From Helianthus annuus (Eukaryota > Streptophyta > Magnoliopsida > Asterales > Asteraceae): a stretch of 64,000 bases of DNA. Numbering within the stretch: position 1 is the first letter of the stretch; each line of letters opens with the position of its first letter. The DNA is taken from positions 15,171,502 to 15,235,501 of the forward strand of contig NC_035435.2 of the NCBI RefSeq assembly GCF_002127325.2, written 5' to 3'. The notes beneath the pieces are model-generated. The model did no database searches and had not been told where the DNA came from. It worked only from the letters and a program-made list of their open reading frames with translations. Below, one piece after another: positions 29,051-40,443 of this stretch. Position numbers and translations under genes: made by a program.

Positions 29051-32000
29051 TCATTTCCAGTCAAGGAAATTAACCATTTCTAACCAGGTTACCAACTGGT
29101 TAAAACGGGTTTTGTCAAACGCTTTCGTAAAGATGTCGGCCCGTTGTTGTGTTGTGTCCACTGGCACCACTTGAATGTATCCCTTTTCATAAGCATCTCG
29201 AATTGCGTGAATGCGAATTTCGATGTGCTTGGTTCTTGAGTGATGCACGGGATTCTTCACAATTCCCAGACACGCTTCATTGTCGATGAATATCGGAGTC
29301 TTCATGATGTTGATTTCGTAATCCAGCAACTGATTTTGTATCCAAAGGACTTGTGAACAGCAACTGTATGCCGCAGTGTATTCCGCTTGAGCTGTTGACG
29401 TGGACACTGTTGTTTGCTTCTTGCTTTGCCATGAAATCAACCGGTTTCCCAGAAATTGACATCCTCCTGATACCGACCTGCGATCTACTTTGCAACCTGC
29501 ATGATCACTGTCAGAATATGCAATTAAATCAAAATTACTATCTTTAGGATACCAAAGCCCTAGTTTTGGAGTTCCTTTGAGATAGCGGAAGATGCGCTTT
29601 ACAGCAATTTCATGGGATTCCTTGGGATTTGTTTGGAATCGAGCACAAAGACAAACTGCCCACATGATATCAGGTCTGCTGGCTGTCAAGTACATCAAAG
29701 AACCGATCATTGAACGATAGAAGGATTTGTTCTGTTTGGGAGGCGAATGGCGTGCTTGCAACTTTGCAGTCATTCATGTTGTACTTCGAGAGAATGTCCC
29801 GAATGTATTTAGCCTGATGAATCAGAATTCCATCCTCCCTTTGCTTCACTTCTAAACCCAAGAAGAAATTCAGCTCTCCCATCATGCTCATCTCGAATTT
29901 TGCTTTCATGATGGTTTCAAATTCTCTGCACAACGCCTCATTGGTTGACCCGAATATAATATCATCCACGTAGATTTGGACTAGCATAACATCTTCCCCT
30001 ATCTTCTTGGTGAAGAGTGTCATGTCAATCGTTCCTCTGTTATAACCACATTCCAGCAAGTATGTGGACAGAGTCTCATACCATGCGCGTGGAGCTTGAT
30101 GAAGGCCATAAAGTGCTTTATCCAATTTGAAATAACGGCCTGGAAAATGAGGATCTTCGAACCCTGGAGGTTGACACACGTAAACTTCCTCCTTGACTTT
30201 CCCGCACAGAAACGCACTTTTGACATCCATTTGAAAGACCTTGAAGTTTCTATAAGAGGCATACGCCAGGAATATTCTGATTGCTTCCAATCGTGCGACT
30301 GGAGCAAAAACCTCTTCGTAGTCAATCCCCTCTTCTTGTCGAAAACCCTGCACTACCAATCGAGCCTTGTTCTTGATAACCACCCCACGATCATCCATCT
30401 TGTTTCGAAAGACCCATTTAGTGCCGATAGGGAACTTTCCATCAGGTAGATCTACAAGTTCCCACACTTTGAGTTTCCTGAATTGGGATAATTCTTCTTG
30501 CATTGCCTGAACCCAGCTGGAGTCTTGAATAGCGTCTTCGATGTCACGTGGAACTGATTGTGATAGAAAAGCTGCGAAGAGACCTTTGTTGATGCTTGCT
30601 GACTGCCCTCGAGTGCGTACTCCTTCTTCTACTGCGCCGATGACATTTTCAAGAGGATGATTTTTATTTGTCTTGTAACCTGCATTTGTCAGAGATTCGA
30701 TTTGCTGCGGAAGGTTGGTGAAATGTTCGTCGACATAAATTATTGGTGGATCATCGTCTTGAGTTGGCTCATTCACATTCGCCTGTGAAGAAGAAGCACC
30801 ATTGTCTTGGGTGTTCTCAGGCGAAGTGTCACCATTTGATTCATTTACAGCCATAATCGGATCAGCAGATGATGGAGATAATCGGGTGGTGAAAGGAGTA
30901 AAACCAATGTCAGACGAGTCAAACAAAGGTTCAACTTGAGCGTCTTCGACTGGCTCAGGGTCAGACGTAGTTTCCGGAATTTCAAAGTTATTGAAGATCA
31001 CACTCACATCATAGAACCAGTCAGGAGTGCTGCCAGTGTTGGTGTAATTTCCTTCTTGAAAGTCCACGTAGTACGATTCGATCACCATCTTTGTTCGTTT
31101 GTTGTAAACACGATAAGCCTTTTGAGTGGATGAATACCCCATAAAGTAGCAGATATCACCCACTGCTTCAAACTTGACGAGATTTTCTTGAGTGTTCAAC
31201 AGAGTGCACGAACATCCGAATGGCCTGAAGAAATCTATAAGAGGCTTTCTTTTGAAGAGAAGCTCGTATGCTGTCTTTCCATGAGGTTTCACGATGAGCA
31301 CCCTGTTCAGAACGTAGCATGCTGTATTAACAGCTTCAGCCCAGAAGATAATTGGAAGCTTGGAGTCCACCAGCATGGTTCTTGCAGCTTCAATCAACGT
31401 TCTGTTCTTGCGTTCAGCGACTCCATTTTGCTGAGGAGTTCTGGCTGCACTGTATTGAAGATGAATTCCTTTTTCTGCGCAGAATGATATGAAGGTCTGA
31501 TTTTTGAATTCAGACCCGTTGTCGCTTCTTATGGACTTCACTTTCCGCTTGATTACGTTCTCTATCAGGGGAATGAATGCTTTTAACACTTCAGCAGTCT
31601 CGCTCTTTGCTTCAAGAAAATATACCCGTGAAAACCGAGAGTAATCATCTGTTACAACCAAACAATAAGAGCTTTTAGCAAGACTTTTAACACTGATAGG
31701 ACCGAAAAGATCCATGTGCAACAATTGAAGTGGTGCAGAAATCGTGTTCACTGCTTTGGACTTGTGTGGTTTCTTATGCTGCTTTCCCTGGGCGCATGCA
31801 ATACATTTTGCAGAAAATGGAAATTCTTTGATTGGAAGACCTCTAACTAAGTTCATTTTAGATAGTTTATTCATATTTTTGAAGTTAACATGCCCCAGTC
31901 GTCTATGCCAAAGCAGTGACTCCGATTCTGACGCTTTAGAAATTAAGCATGTCAAGTTGTCATTTGTCTTGGCGTTTTTCATGTTGAGCACATATGTGTT

Positions 32001-32342
32001 GTTCTGTCTTGGAGCAGTGAGCATGATCATTTCTGCAGGAACAACATAACCGGGCTTCAGGAACAAGCATTCCATGTCATTGAACAGCACCGAGATCCCT
32101 TTATCACACACTTGAGAAACGCTCATGAGATTATAGCACAGCTCAGGAACATAGTTGACATTTTCCAGCGTGAGGGCTTCGGACACTACATCTCCTACTC
32201 CAACAATCTTTCCTCCCTTTTCATCGCCAGCAAAAGACACGAAGTCACCATCAATAAAGCGGAAGTTTTTCACTAGTTCCTTCAATCCAGTCATGTGTCT
32301 TGAACATCCGCTGTCTACGTGCCAGATGTATTCCATGAGCAT
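29051..32342 (-). pseudogene. Sirevirus pol polyprotein with one frameshift before RNase H
   Basis: From [19 protein letters not shown] (protease, DSG) the frame contains the GAG-pre-integrase HHCC part ([20 protein letters not shown]) and integrase D, D, E ([28 protein letters not shown]). Reverse transcriptase follows, with [10 protein letters not shown] and the usual copia start [20 protein letters not shown]. Near 29755 the frame shifts: the RT connection domain ends early (STPFASQTE) and the RNase H part continues in another frame ([43 protein letters not shown]) to the stop at 29051. About 15 residues usual at this junction are missing, so a small deletion caused the shift. All catalytic residues are otherwise present. 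Confidence 0.9.
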
Positions 32343-32414
32343 TCGAAGCCATTTCTAGAGTTTATTCTGACATACACAAATACACAACTATACAGGTTAG
32401 TTTGATTTAGGAAC

Positions 32415-35400
32415 CTAGATCTGTTTGATTTCGAATCTATCGTGGTTTTGACCCACTTTGACCTCTTTTTGTTTCCAAAGATACGCAGTTGAATCAACCA
32501 GATTTTTAACAGATTTCTTAAGATAATTTAGTTGCTGCGTGACGTTTGTAATAAAATCATGCTCTGGTTTAGGAAACTTTTTGGTTTTACAATGTTTCGC
32601 TGTATGTCCTAAATGACCACAGCGAAAACATCTTTTATGTCTGGGTCTTTTGGTGTGAGAAGATGATGTATGTGATGAGAGTCTTGAGCTTTCTGCTTTC
32701 TTCATTTTCTTGTCCACTCTGCTTTCATCTTCGGGAAATTCTTCATCACTGTCTGAATCGAGTGAGCTTTCAGACGTGTTGTCCTCTCTTGAATTTTGTT
32801 CTTCACTTGCTTCACAACTTGAACATTCGAAGCTTTCATCACTAGTTGCTTGATCTTCAGTTGAGGTTTCTGAATGCGAACTTTCTGATGTCTGTTCGTC
32901 TTCTGTGGTAATGACGCTTGAATCTACATTATCTTGATCTTCAGTAGCGTTCTTTTCCGATTCTGTCATACCTGTTCTGGAAGGAATAAATTCGGGAATT
33001 TCCTTTGTAAGGAATTTTCCAAAACTATTCCTTTTTAATTCTGGCACAAATACAGGAGATTCACAAGCAACATTATCATCACAACACGCATAATTCAAAC
33101 CATGACATTCAGACACATAAGGTTCATGATCACGGGTCTCAAATGTAGGCACATGGCCCTTACAGTCATCCACAGATTTAGTTTTAGGCACTTGGCCATT
33201 ACAGTCATCCATCCTACTTAAACTATTACATTCATACTTAACATTGTTTTTAGAACAATTCCAGACGAACCAGTTAACGGTGGAATAACTGTCGCCTGAA
33301 TAACCAATTCCTATTTTTGACCCTCCGCAGTCTCCATCATCATCGCACACATCTTCTTTACACTCAATGGAATCTGCATTGCTTTTAGAGCAGTTAGTAG
33401 TTGTCTCATTTTTATAAAATTCATTTTGTTCAACTGAGGCCTTTTCATTTATGAGATCATTTTCGGGATGAGGAGTAGGCATAGGCACGTAGTTTTTGCT
33501 GTGAGGCGGAAAGAAAAGTTTTCTTTCATTTCCGTGCCTATCCTTATAACCAATCCCGTCTTTCACAAACGTTGGTCGTTGGCAATTTTTGATGTCAGTA
33601 AAGGCCTTTTGACTGACATTCCATTTATCTATTATAATTTGAAGTTTGTTCTTTTCATTCAAAGCTTTTTCTAATCTTTCTGTAAGATCATTTATGATAA
33701 AATCTTTTCTAAACACAAATTCTTTAAGAGTTTGCATTTCAGCCAAAGTTGAGTTCAACTTTCTCTGATATGCAGCCTCATTTTGTTTAAGCTCGTTATT
33801 AATTTTTAAAGCTTTGTCCTTTTGCCTTTCAAACTCCAAATTTAAGAATTTATAATGTGCCACGACATCAACGCATGCTTCGGAGCATAACTTCTCCTTA
33901 AAACTGAGTGGAATACTATTTACCAAGTCTTTGTCAGCCTTCTCTTTTGATGCATCTGCTTTCATGGCTGTAGCTTGAGCTTTATCCTTTCCTTTCTCAG
34001 CATCCTTTTCAGTTTGATCACCAGACTTCACTGAAGGCAGAATACCTTTCAATCCCTTGTCAGCATCATTGTTTCCAGTTGGGATTCCAGTTGTCTGCTT
34101 CTCAAACTGCCTTGCAGGTGACTCACTTGAGATTTTGGCCATCAGGGCTTTGCTGACTTGTTCCTTAGCTTCAGTGATCTCTTCGCTCCAATCATAGTCT
34201 TCAACAACTAAAGCCTTTGGCGTGCTGGGAGATGCGTTGCTTTTGTTCTCTTCAACAGTGATCTGTTTAACAGCAGGAGTAGTTTCACTGTTTCCCTCTT
34301 TCAACAACGGACAGTCACGCTTGAAGTGTCCAAGATTCTTGCAGTTGTAGCATCTCAGCTTGGACTTGTCAAAGCCAGCTTTTCCAAGACCCAATCGCTT
34401 GCCTGTCTTGTCTTGAAATTTCTTTAATCTCAGAGTGATCATGGCCATTTGCCATTTCAGATCCATTTCTTCCATATCATCTGGATCAACCTGATACATG
34501 TCTTCGGCAGTAAACATCTCCTTCTTCAGTTCCCCAGACATTAGGGCTTCATAGCTGCTCAGAAATGTGTTGAAGAGAGCCACATTCTCAGTGGAAACTT
34601 TCAATGCTTGAGTATCAACAGTGATAGTCTTCTCGACAAGTTGTGGAGCTTTAGATGCGCTTGCGGAAGCATTTGCGTAAATTAGGTCAGAAGCTTGTGG
34701 AGTGATGCCCCCTGCAGCGAGAAATGCTACATTCTTCAATCCAGCTGAAGGTTGAGTTGCTTTAGGTTGATATCCAGCAGTGTTCATCTCTCTCTTGTTA
34801 ACGTCCATTTCAAATGCCCTTAGGGTGTTGATCAAATCTGACAAAGTGACAGGATTAGGATTGTTGAGGAAATCCTTCTTGATCATCATACATTGCAGGC
34901 TCCATTCCTTGGGGAGCGAATCAAGCAGTTTCTTTATTGCAGCACGATTGGTAACAGGATTTCCTGCTTTCTTCATTTTCGTCATCATGTTTAGGAAGCG
35001 GCTAATGTGATCAGACAAGCTTTCTCCACGGACTCCGCAAAACATGTCGTATTGCTTCTGAACCATATCTCTCTTGCTTTCGATCAGTTCTTCATTTCCC
35101 TCATAGTACTCGATCAATGCATTCCAGAGTGCATTTGCAGTTCGGTGTTCTTCAAACATGTTGCAGTCGTTTGTTGATAAGGCCATGGTTAGAGCGGCGT
35201 GTGCACGACGATCACGTTGAATGAGGGCCTTGTCTTCGTCAGTGAAGGTAGTAGCATCGTTGTTAGTAACTACCGCATCTCCTCTAACTACCGTGGGAAC
35301 GTGAGGTCCGGCGGTAACAGAGAGCCACAGATTGTAATCCGTGTACTCGAAGAACGATTGAATGCGCGTTTTCCAAGTGCTAAAGTCTTCCGCTCCTTTC

Positions 35401-35474
35401 AACTTTGGTGGGCGAGTTGTGGTTCCAGTTTCGAGTTCCGCTTGAGCGATTGGACTTAGTTGATTTAGCGACAT
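32415..35474 (-). CDS. Sirevirus Gag, 1019 aa
   Basis: MSLNQLSPIAQAELETG begins a UBN2/gag-type domain (FSTWKTRIQSFFEYTDYNLW, DMVQKQYDMFCG). Two CCHC zinc knuckles are present: CYNCKNLGHFKRDC near residue 385 and CFRCGHLGHTAKHC near 960. Between them are a long Lys/Glu-rich coiled-coil stretch (~510-620) and an acidic Ser/Glu/Asp-rich stretch (~840-920). Gag packages element RNA into cytoplasmic particles. It is unusually long for a copia Gag. It ends ...EIKQI before a TAG that stands where related proteins, as I recall them, have IWVPK, so the stop may be a mutated tryptophan codon. Pol follows 72 bp later in the same frame after several further stops. Confidence 0.9.
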   Translation of the reverse strand: MSLNQLSPIAQAELETGTTTRPPKLKGAEDFSTWKTRIQSFFEYTDYNLWLSVTAGPHVPTVVRGDAVVTNNDATTFTDEDKALIQRDRRAHAALTMALSTNDCNMFEEHRTANALWNALIEYYEGNEELIESKRDMVQKQYDMFCGVRGESLSDHISRFLNMMTKMKKAGNPVTNRAAIKKLLDSLPKEWSLQCMMIKKDFLNNPNPVTLSDLINTLRAFEMDVNKREMNTAGYQPKATQPSAGLKNVAFLAAGGITPQASDLIYANASASASKAPQLVEKTITVDTQALKVSTENVALFNTFLSSYEALMSGELKKEMFTAEDMYQVDPDDMEEMDLKWQMAMITLRLKKFQDKTGKRLGLGKAGFDKSKLRCYNCKNLGHFKRDCPLLKEGNSETTPAVKQITVEENKSNASPSTPKALVVEDYDWSEEITEAKEQVSKALMAKISSESPARQFEKQTTGIPTGNNDADKGLKGILPSVKSGDQTEKDAEKGKDKAQATAMKADASKEKADKDLVNSIPLSFKEKLCSEACVDVVAHYKFLNLEFERQKDKALKINNELKQNEAAYQRKLNSTLAEMQTLKEFVFRKDFIINDLTERLEKALNEKNKLQIIIDKWNVSQKAFTDIKNCQRPTFVKDGIGYKDRHGNERKLFFPPHSKNYVPMPTPHPENDLINEKASVEQNEFYKNETTTNCSKSNADSIECKEDVCDDDGDCGGSKIGIGYSGDSYSTVNWFVWNCSKNNVKYECNSLSRMDDCNGQVPKTKSVDDCKGHVPTFETRDHEPYVSECHGLNYACCDDNVACESPVFVPELKRNSFGKFLTKEIPEFIPSRTGMTESEKNATEDQDNVDSSVITTEDEQTSESSHSETSTEDQATSDESFECSSCEASEEQNSREDNTSESSLDSDSDEEFPEDESRVDKKMKKAESSRLSSHTSSSHTKRPRHKRCFRCGHLGHTAKHCKTKKFPKPEHDFITNVTQQLNYLKKSVKNLVDSTAYLWKQKEVKVGQNHDRFEIKQI

Positions 35475-36174
35475 TTTTCTTTGTTTTTGACAAACTAGTG
35501 CTGAACAGACTTAAATACGCCGACAGAACTTTAAATTCGCCGGTGAGCGATGTTGACAGATGATCTTCGCTGACTGGTTCGCTACCTTCGCTGATAAGCT
35601 GTGGATCCTGCACGAGCAATCAACTTATCTACGCTGACAAATCAAACATAAACAGAGTTAGGTTAAATTTGCCGGAAACCGTGATAGGAACACTGTGATT
35701 CGCTAGCACGGTTCTCGAAGTCGCCTTCGATAATTTCGCTCAAGGGACAAATGGTGCTATTTCGCTGATGATCAGCAAATTCGCTCGAACGATAGTCGGC
35801 GAATTTGTTGATTATGCGATAAAACACTTAGCGATTTGAATTATTTCGCTATATTCAACGCCAAGATCGCTGTATTCAAAATATAAATTCGCTGTATTCA
35901 AATATTCTTCGCTGTCTTCAAAATAATTTCGCTGGACAGAGGGTTTAACACGAACTAAAACCCTCTAATCACTCAAAAACAGCCCAAAAACCATGTTTTG
36001 ATGCACCAAAATGACCAAAATAACTCCCTAATCAAGTATTAACAACAACATATCGATTAAACACACCAAATCAATCCATTTTAAGCCCAAAAATTTGAAA
36101 AAAACCTTGAAACTTTGAAAAACCTTCAAAACAATGAAAAATCTTAACAAGAACACAACAACCAAGAGCACAAA
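35475..36174 (-). promoter_or_regulatory. 5' leader of the Sirevirus transcript
   Basis: Non-coding. About eleven TTCGCT(G/A) words occur between 35560 and 35940. TCGCTATATTCAAC here (35844) is shared with the ORF3 intron (27199). The A-rich remainder lies next to the PBS. Confidence 0.6.
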
Positions 36175-36187
36175 GGCTCTGATACCA
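36175..36187 (-). other. Primer-binding site (initiator tRNA-Met)
   Basis: TGGTATCAGAGCC on the minus strand, three bases inside the 5' LTR. It matches the 3' end of initiator methionine tRNA, the usual copia primer. Confidence 0.9.
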
Positions 36188-36190
36188 AAT

Positions 36191-36641
36191 TATAGATCCC
36201 AAAACGTATCCGGATCACAGTGGTTGGTTGTTTTAGTCCAAAACACCTATTGATTAAGTGTTTGAACTATGAAGAGTCAAGAAAGATCAAGAATGAAGAT
36301 GAAGCTAATGGATTGATGAATACAACTAGTGTTGTATTTAATCCAAACAGTAAAATATAGCAATGAATAACCTTGGAAATCAGATCTAAGCACAATATGA
36401 ATGTAAACAACACTTGATTCCACCAAGAGCCAAAAGCTTGAATAAGTTACAATGCTTGGGGTATATATACTAGCCTCCTGACTTGCCAGCAAATTTATAA
36501 ATTTGCTGGAATCTTAACTACACTAAGTCAGGAATACAACTTCTAGATAAATACAAAATAACCCCCTAAACATTCAAAATGCATACAAACTACTATCAAA
36601 CTAATCCAGCACAAGTACCAACGATCTCATAAGCTCTAACA
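36191..36641 (-). repeat. 5' LTR of the Sirevirus
   Basis: 451 bp, identical to the 3' LTR except for one base at its inner end. The target duplication CCCTG follows at 36642. Confidence 0.95.
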
Positions 36642-39200
36642 CCCTGTTGAATGCCAAGAATTTCTCAATAAATGCAGCCACCCAAAAATTTGTAAAAAAC
36701 AAAGACAAATGCATATAAATGAAACCAAAATTATATTAAACATCCAAACAAATATCACAAACGTGTTTCATCAACAAAACTAAACAGATATATCCCAAAC
36801 ATGTTTGATAGCGGACATATCTTACAAAAATTGTTCAAACACGATACTATTTCTTGGTGGTATCATTAAACACTTCTCTGAAAAACCGAGTCATGATGTT
36901 CTTAACCAACTCATCGATTTCCGCTTCAGTGACATCTCTTGTGTCGTTCCAAATCTGAAAAAACAAGTAAAGAAAATGAGATTGATTCAAACATGTAGAA
37001 TTGATTTAAAATATGTAAATTAAATACAACACTTACCTTTTTCAGAGAATCATATTGCTTTTCGAGAACAAAGTTGAACATGTTTCTTATTACCAAATAT
37101 CCACACTCCCAAGAGCCATGTTGTTGCATACACTACATTGTATCAAACGAAAATGCATTAATAAAATAATCTTTTAATTTTATAAAATACAAAATATATA
37201 TGGATAACATACCTTTGCCATCTTCCATGTAAATTGACTTCCAAAGGTATTTTCAATTGCTTTTGTTAGAGGATAATGATTTTTATTCTTTTCAGCTCTA
37301 ATCGACACTGAATCCAAAATCCAACCTTTCCGGTCTGAAGGGGACACAATAAACAACACCCAATGACCACTTCAAAAAAGTAATTAAGCTATAGTCATTA
37401 TAAAAGATCAATAATAAAATTAAAAAAAACAAATATAACACGCTAAAATACAATAATATACATTACCTGTAGAAAAATGGAGCGAGAAAATACTTTTTGT
37501 CCTTGTGAAGTTTGTAGACCTCGACTAAGTGTTCTTTAACACTTGCCAGATTTTTCTCACATTCTTTCCCGGTGATGTATTGGGTATTGAAGTAGGCAAC
37601 ACGAGTTTTTCCTTTTGCGTTCTCTTTTTTTGACCGCATGTGATTATATAAAAACCTAATCTCAAGAAAATAAACAGAATGTTAAAATACTTAACCATAT
37701 TTAAAAATAAAATATAGATGTCAGAGATGATGATAATTATAATATAACTTACATTTGACACCAATGTATGAAGCTGGCATCAAGCAATCCGTTTGCTAAA
37801 AACTGCAACACCCCCTCATATTCGACGTAGTCATATGAGTGACTGGAATCGGTAGTGGGATACATCCCAGTAGGACACTTAAGTTGAATGCTCATCCCGC
37901 TGCCATAGTGTTTTCTTAATCGTTCGGCCAATGATTTTATACTTTTAGGGCGCAAATGTTCGATATTCCACAAGGCCTCTTGTATTCTTTGTTGTTCCTT
38001 TGACATCGTTGAAGCTTGAGTTTGTTCAACAGGTTTCGAAAACTACATTATTTAACAAACAAATTTTCATAAAAATGGTAGTTACATATACGCACACAAA
38101 CATATATAGCATATTTGAGTTTTCGATTACCATCATATCCAGTTCTTCTGATCCGTCAACGTCATGTTCAGTTGAAACATCATGCGGGCCAAATAGAAAC
38201 TACATAATTATAAACATACTATTAATTGATTGATTTTATTACCTCATCAATCTAAATGTTAGTACATGATTACCTCATCGCTAACATTTTCGACCATTGT
38301 CATATCAATTTGATGATTTTCATGAATTTGATATTGTTCAGTGATATCCTCAAACTATAAAAGCAAATGAAATTGTTATCATATAAAACAAAAATAATCT
38401 ACATAATATACTACCCGAACGCGAGTAACCCGACCCGAGACCCAAACAAGACTCCTAACCTCTGGTGAATAACATGTGTTTTCATGAGCTGGTTGTATCA
38501 TGGTTGGAATATGATGAGTTGCCTCTATGTTTGAAAGCTACAGTTTAACAAACATATTAGAAGGTAAGAGTAAAAGAAAGTAATATATAATTCATACATT
38601 AAACAACCTTTATTGAAGAAAGTGGCCACTGAATGAAATGACCAATGGCATCACCATAATCTTCAAGTTTCTCGTAGCATGAAAGTTCAGGAAGCGACGT
38701 TTTCTTGTATTCGGGATATATTTCAATTACTTCGATTTTCACATAACCATCAGCCATTGGCCCGTTATGTATAATCCTAGTCGAATTAGGATGAAGATAT
38801 GCTGTACCAACTATTTTTTTCTCTTTTGGAAGGATGCGTGTATAACAACTCACAAAAGGTGGGTTCCTACAAAACAATTTTACATTTTTGAAACAAATAT
38901 CATATATATAACAATTGGTACATTATTATCGTACAAATATAATTACCTTAATAGATGGGTATTCAATATTAGATCCACCCGACGCATCACTCGCACAACC
39001 TGTAGGAACATTATTTTGACTAGTGGGCACGTTATTTTGACTATCTTGTCTCCCACCTTGAAACAAACCTCCCCGAACCTTCGTGTGTCCTATAATCAAG
39101 ATATATTTAGAAAATTAATTATATTGTACATCAATACATAATTTAATACACCATTCTTTTTTATATTGATGCGGAGGCTTAACGGTTTTACGCCATCCCG
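36642..39200 (-). mobile_element. CACTA transposon, interior
   Basis: Continuation of the element that starts at 23140. It codes on the minus strand for a multi-exon protein with a DUF8039-like region and a Ulp1-type protease domain, a combination seen in plant CACTA elements. The right boundary is not identified; 39200 is approximate. Confidence 0.6.
36847..38877 (-). CDS. CACTA-encoded protein with C-terminal Ulp1-type (C48) protease domain, multi-exon
   Basis: Exons are separated by AT-rich GT-AG introns. The 38877-38599 exon has GDAIGHFIQWPLSSI, a motif of En/Spm-associated proteins. 38006-37749 carries MSKEQQRIQEALWNIEHLRP and YVEYEGVLQFLANGLLDASF. 37670-37500 has RVAYFNTQYITGKEC and KKYFLAPFFYS. 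37370-37215 has GHWVLFIVSP (catalytic His) and GWILDSV (Asp). 37130-37040 has QQHGSWECGYLV (Cys). The last exon ends FFREVFNDTTKK with TAG at 36847. Ulp1 proteases cleave SUMO; the target of the transposon version is not known. I saw no stop in the exons read, but exon borders are by eye, and upstream exons (around 38960-39090) are uncertain. Confidence 0.65.
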
Positions 39201-39694
39201 TGAGTCGGTATAAATTCAAGTTCACCTACGTTTTACGTCATGAGAGTTACTTGATACTTTATAGTCTAGTTTAAAATTTATTAATTTTATATAAGGTTGT
39301 ACACGCATTAAAATAGTCTAGTTTAAAATTTAAGCTATACTATTAGATAAATTTTGGACGGGTATACTATAAAGGGTTATCTTCAATACATACATATCTA
39401 TATTAGAAATATTATACACAAAATGTTAGACTAATATTGCTTTTATTATACACAAATATTTAAATAAAAATAGAATACATTATTGATAAAACCAAAATTA
39501 CATACCTTTAAGTCTTGATAGAATATTGAAGAGAAATGTTTCGAAGTATACGTACAATTTTTATCTACAAATTAATAGCAACATATAATCAATTAGTGAT
39601 TATAAAAGAATTCAAGAATGAGTAAATATATAAACGATAATATGATGAAACTCTATATACCTTTGTTAATGGAATGATTGAATTGAATGAACAA
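39201..39694. other. AT-rich spacer
   Basis: No gene or terminus that I can identify. Confidence 0.4.
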
Positions 39695-40134
39695 CTAGGT
39701 GGAAGTACCCCCGCGTTGCGGCGGGAGTACAACCGTACCAACAACATTAATAAGACACCATCACCAACGACAAGCAACATTGGAAAAGAAAACGTAAAAA
39801 CGTTAGACCACGCACGTCCGTAACGTGTAGAAAATGACGCATTAATAAAGGTTATACACCATAATCATGCACGCACCTTAAGTATATGAGAAGTTACAAC
39901 CATTTTGAGAAAAGTTAGAAACATTTTGTAGTACATTTTGTTACTATATATTATATACTAAGCCCCGTGTTGGAGTGGGGAACATAAAAATGTGCCAAGT
40001 TGCACCAATGCTATACTACCACCAACAACCACCAACACCGGAAACACTGCAAGTGAAGAAGAAAGAATAAGTTGTGATAGAATCATTACAGAATAGGCAG
40101 CTATAGAATCAGCTCGGTGGCTTTTGTGTAACGT
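39695..40134 (-). mobile_element. 3' end of a minus-strand Helitron
   Basis: On the minus strand the stem-loop CCCGCCGCAACGCGGGGG is followed by TACTTCCAC and CTAG (39698-39695) and then T, the classic Helitron 3' terminus. The element extends rightward on this map. Its 5' end is not identified, so the right limit given is only nominal, and the nad1 fragment and Ulp1 gene beyond may or may not be inside it. Confidence 0.6.
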
Positions 40135-40251
40135 CGAAAGGGTCCTGATGTAGTGGGATCGTTTGGATTGTTACAACCTCTAGCAGATGGTTTTAAATTG
40201 ATTATAAAAGAACCTATTTCACCAAGTAGTGCAAATTTCTCCCTTTTTAGA
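40135..40251 (+). pseudogene. nad1: Nuclear fragment of mitochondrial nad1
   Basis: Thirty-nine codons read [20 protein letters not shown], then [19 protein letters not shown]. This matches the conserved segment near residues 37-75 of plant NADH dehydrogenase subunit 1 (complex I, ubiquinone-side membrane arm) with a few substitutions. Similarity ends sharply on both sides, with unrelated GC-rich sequence following. It has no start or stop of its own, so it is a captured or transferred mitochondrial DNA piece, not a gene. Confidence 0.85.
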
Positions 40252-40443
40252 AGGTGATCCCTTGCTCTCACGTTCGAGTGTTTGCTCGTCGTTTAGGCCG
40301 GTGAGTGAGATTTCTGCTCATTACAGTCACCTCTGGGCTTCTTCGCACCTGGAGGGCGCCAGAGGTGATTGGGGTTGGGGCTCTTGGTGGACTTCGGCTG
40401 CAGAGGCCTCTGGCGTCGTTTTCGTCAGGCTCGGTTTGAACTA

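Larger units (their letters stand above)
23496..36641 (-). mobile_element. Full-length Sirevirus-type Ty1/copia retrotransposon with a third ORF
   Basis: 13,146 bp, bounded by 451-bp LTRs and a perfect 5-bp duplication CCCTG (23491-23495 and 36642-36646). The minus-strand order is LTR, PBS, leader, gag (35474-32415), pol (32342-29051), an internal PPT copy, an internal promoter, ORF3 (26721-23980), PPT and LTR. Large gag plus an extra ORF downstream of pol is characteristic of Sireviruses. LTR identity implies a very recent insertion, although gag-pol is not fully intact. Confidence 0.92.

Noticed and set aside
39940..40010. Another Helitron end near ATATACTAAGCCCCGTG
   Set aside because: There is a hairpin-like CCCCGTG...GTGGGG, but no CTAG-type terminus or matching partner.
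40135..40251. A functional nad1 gene
   Set aside because: Only 39 codons remain, with no start, stop or further exons.
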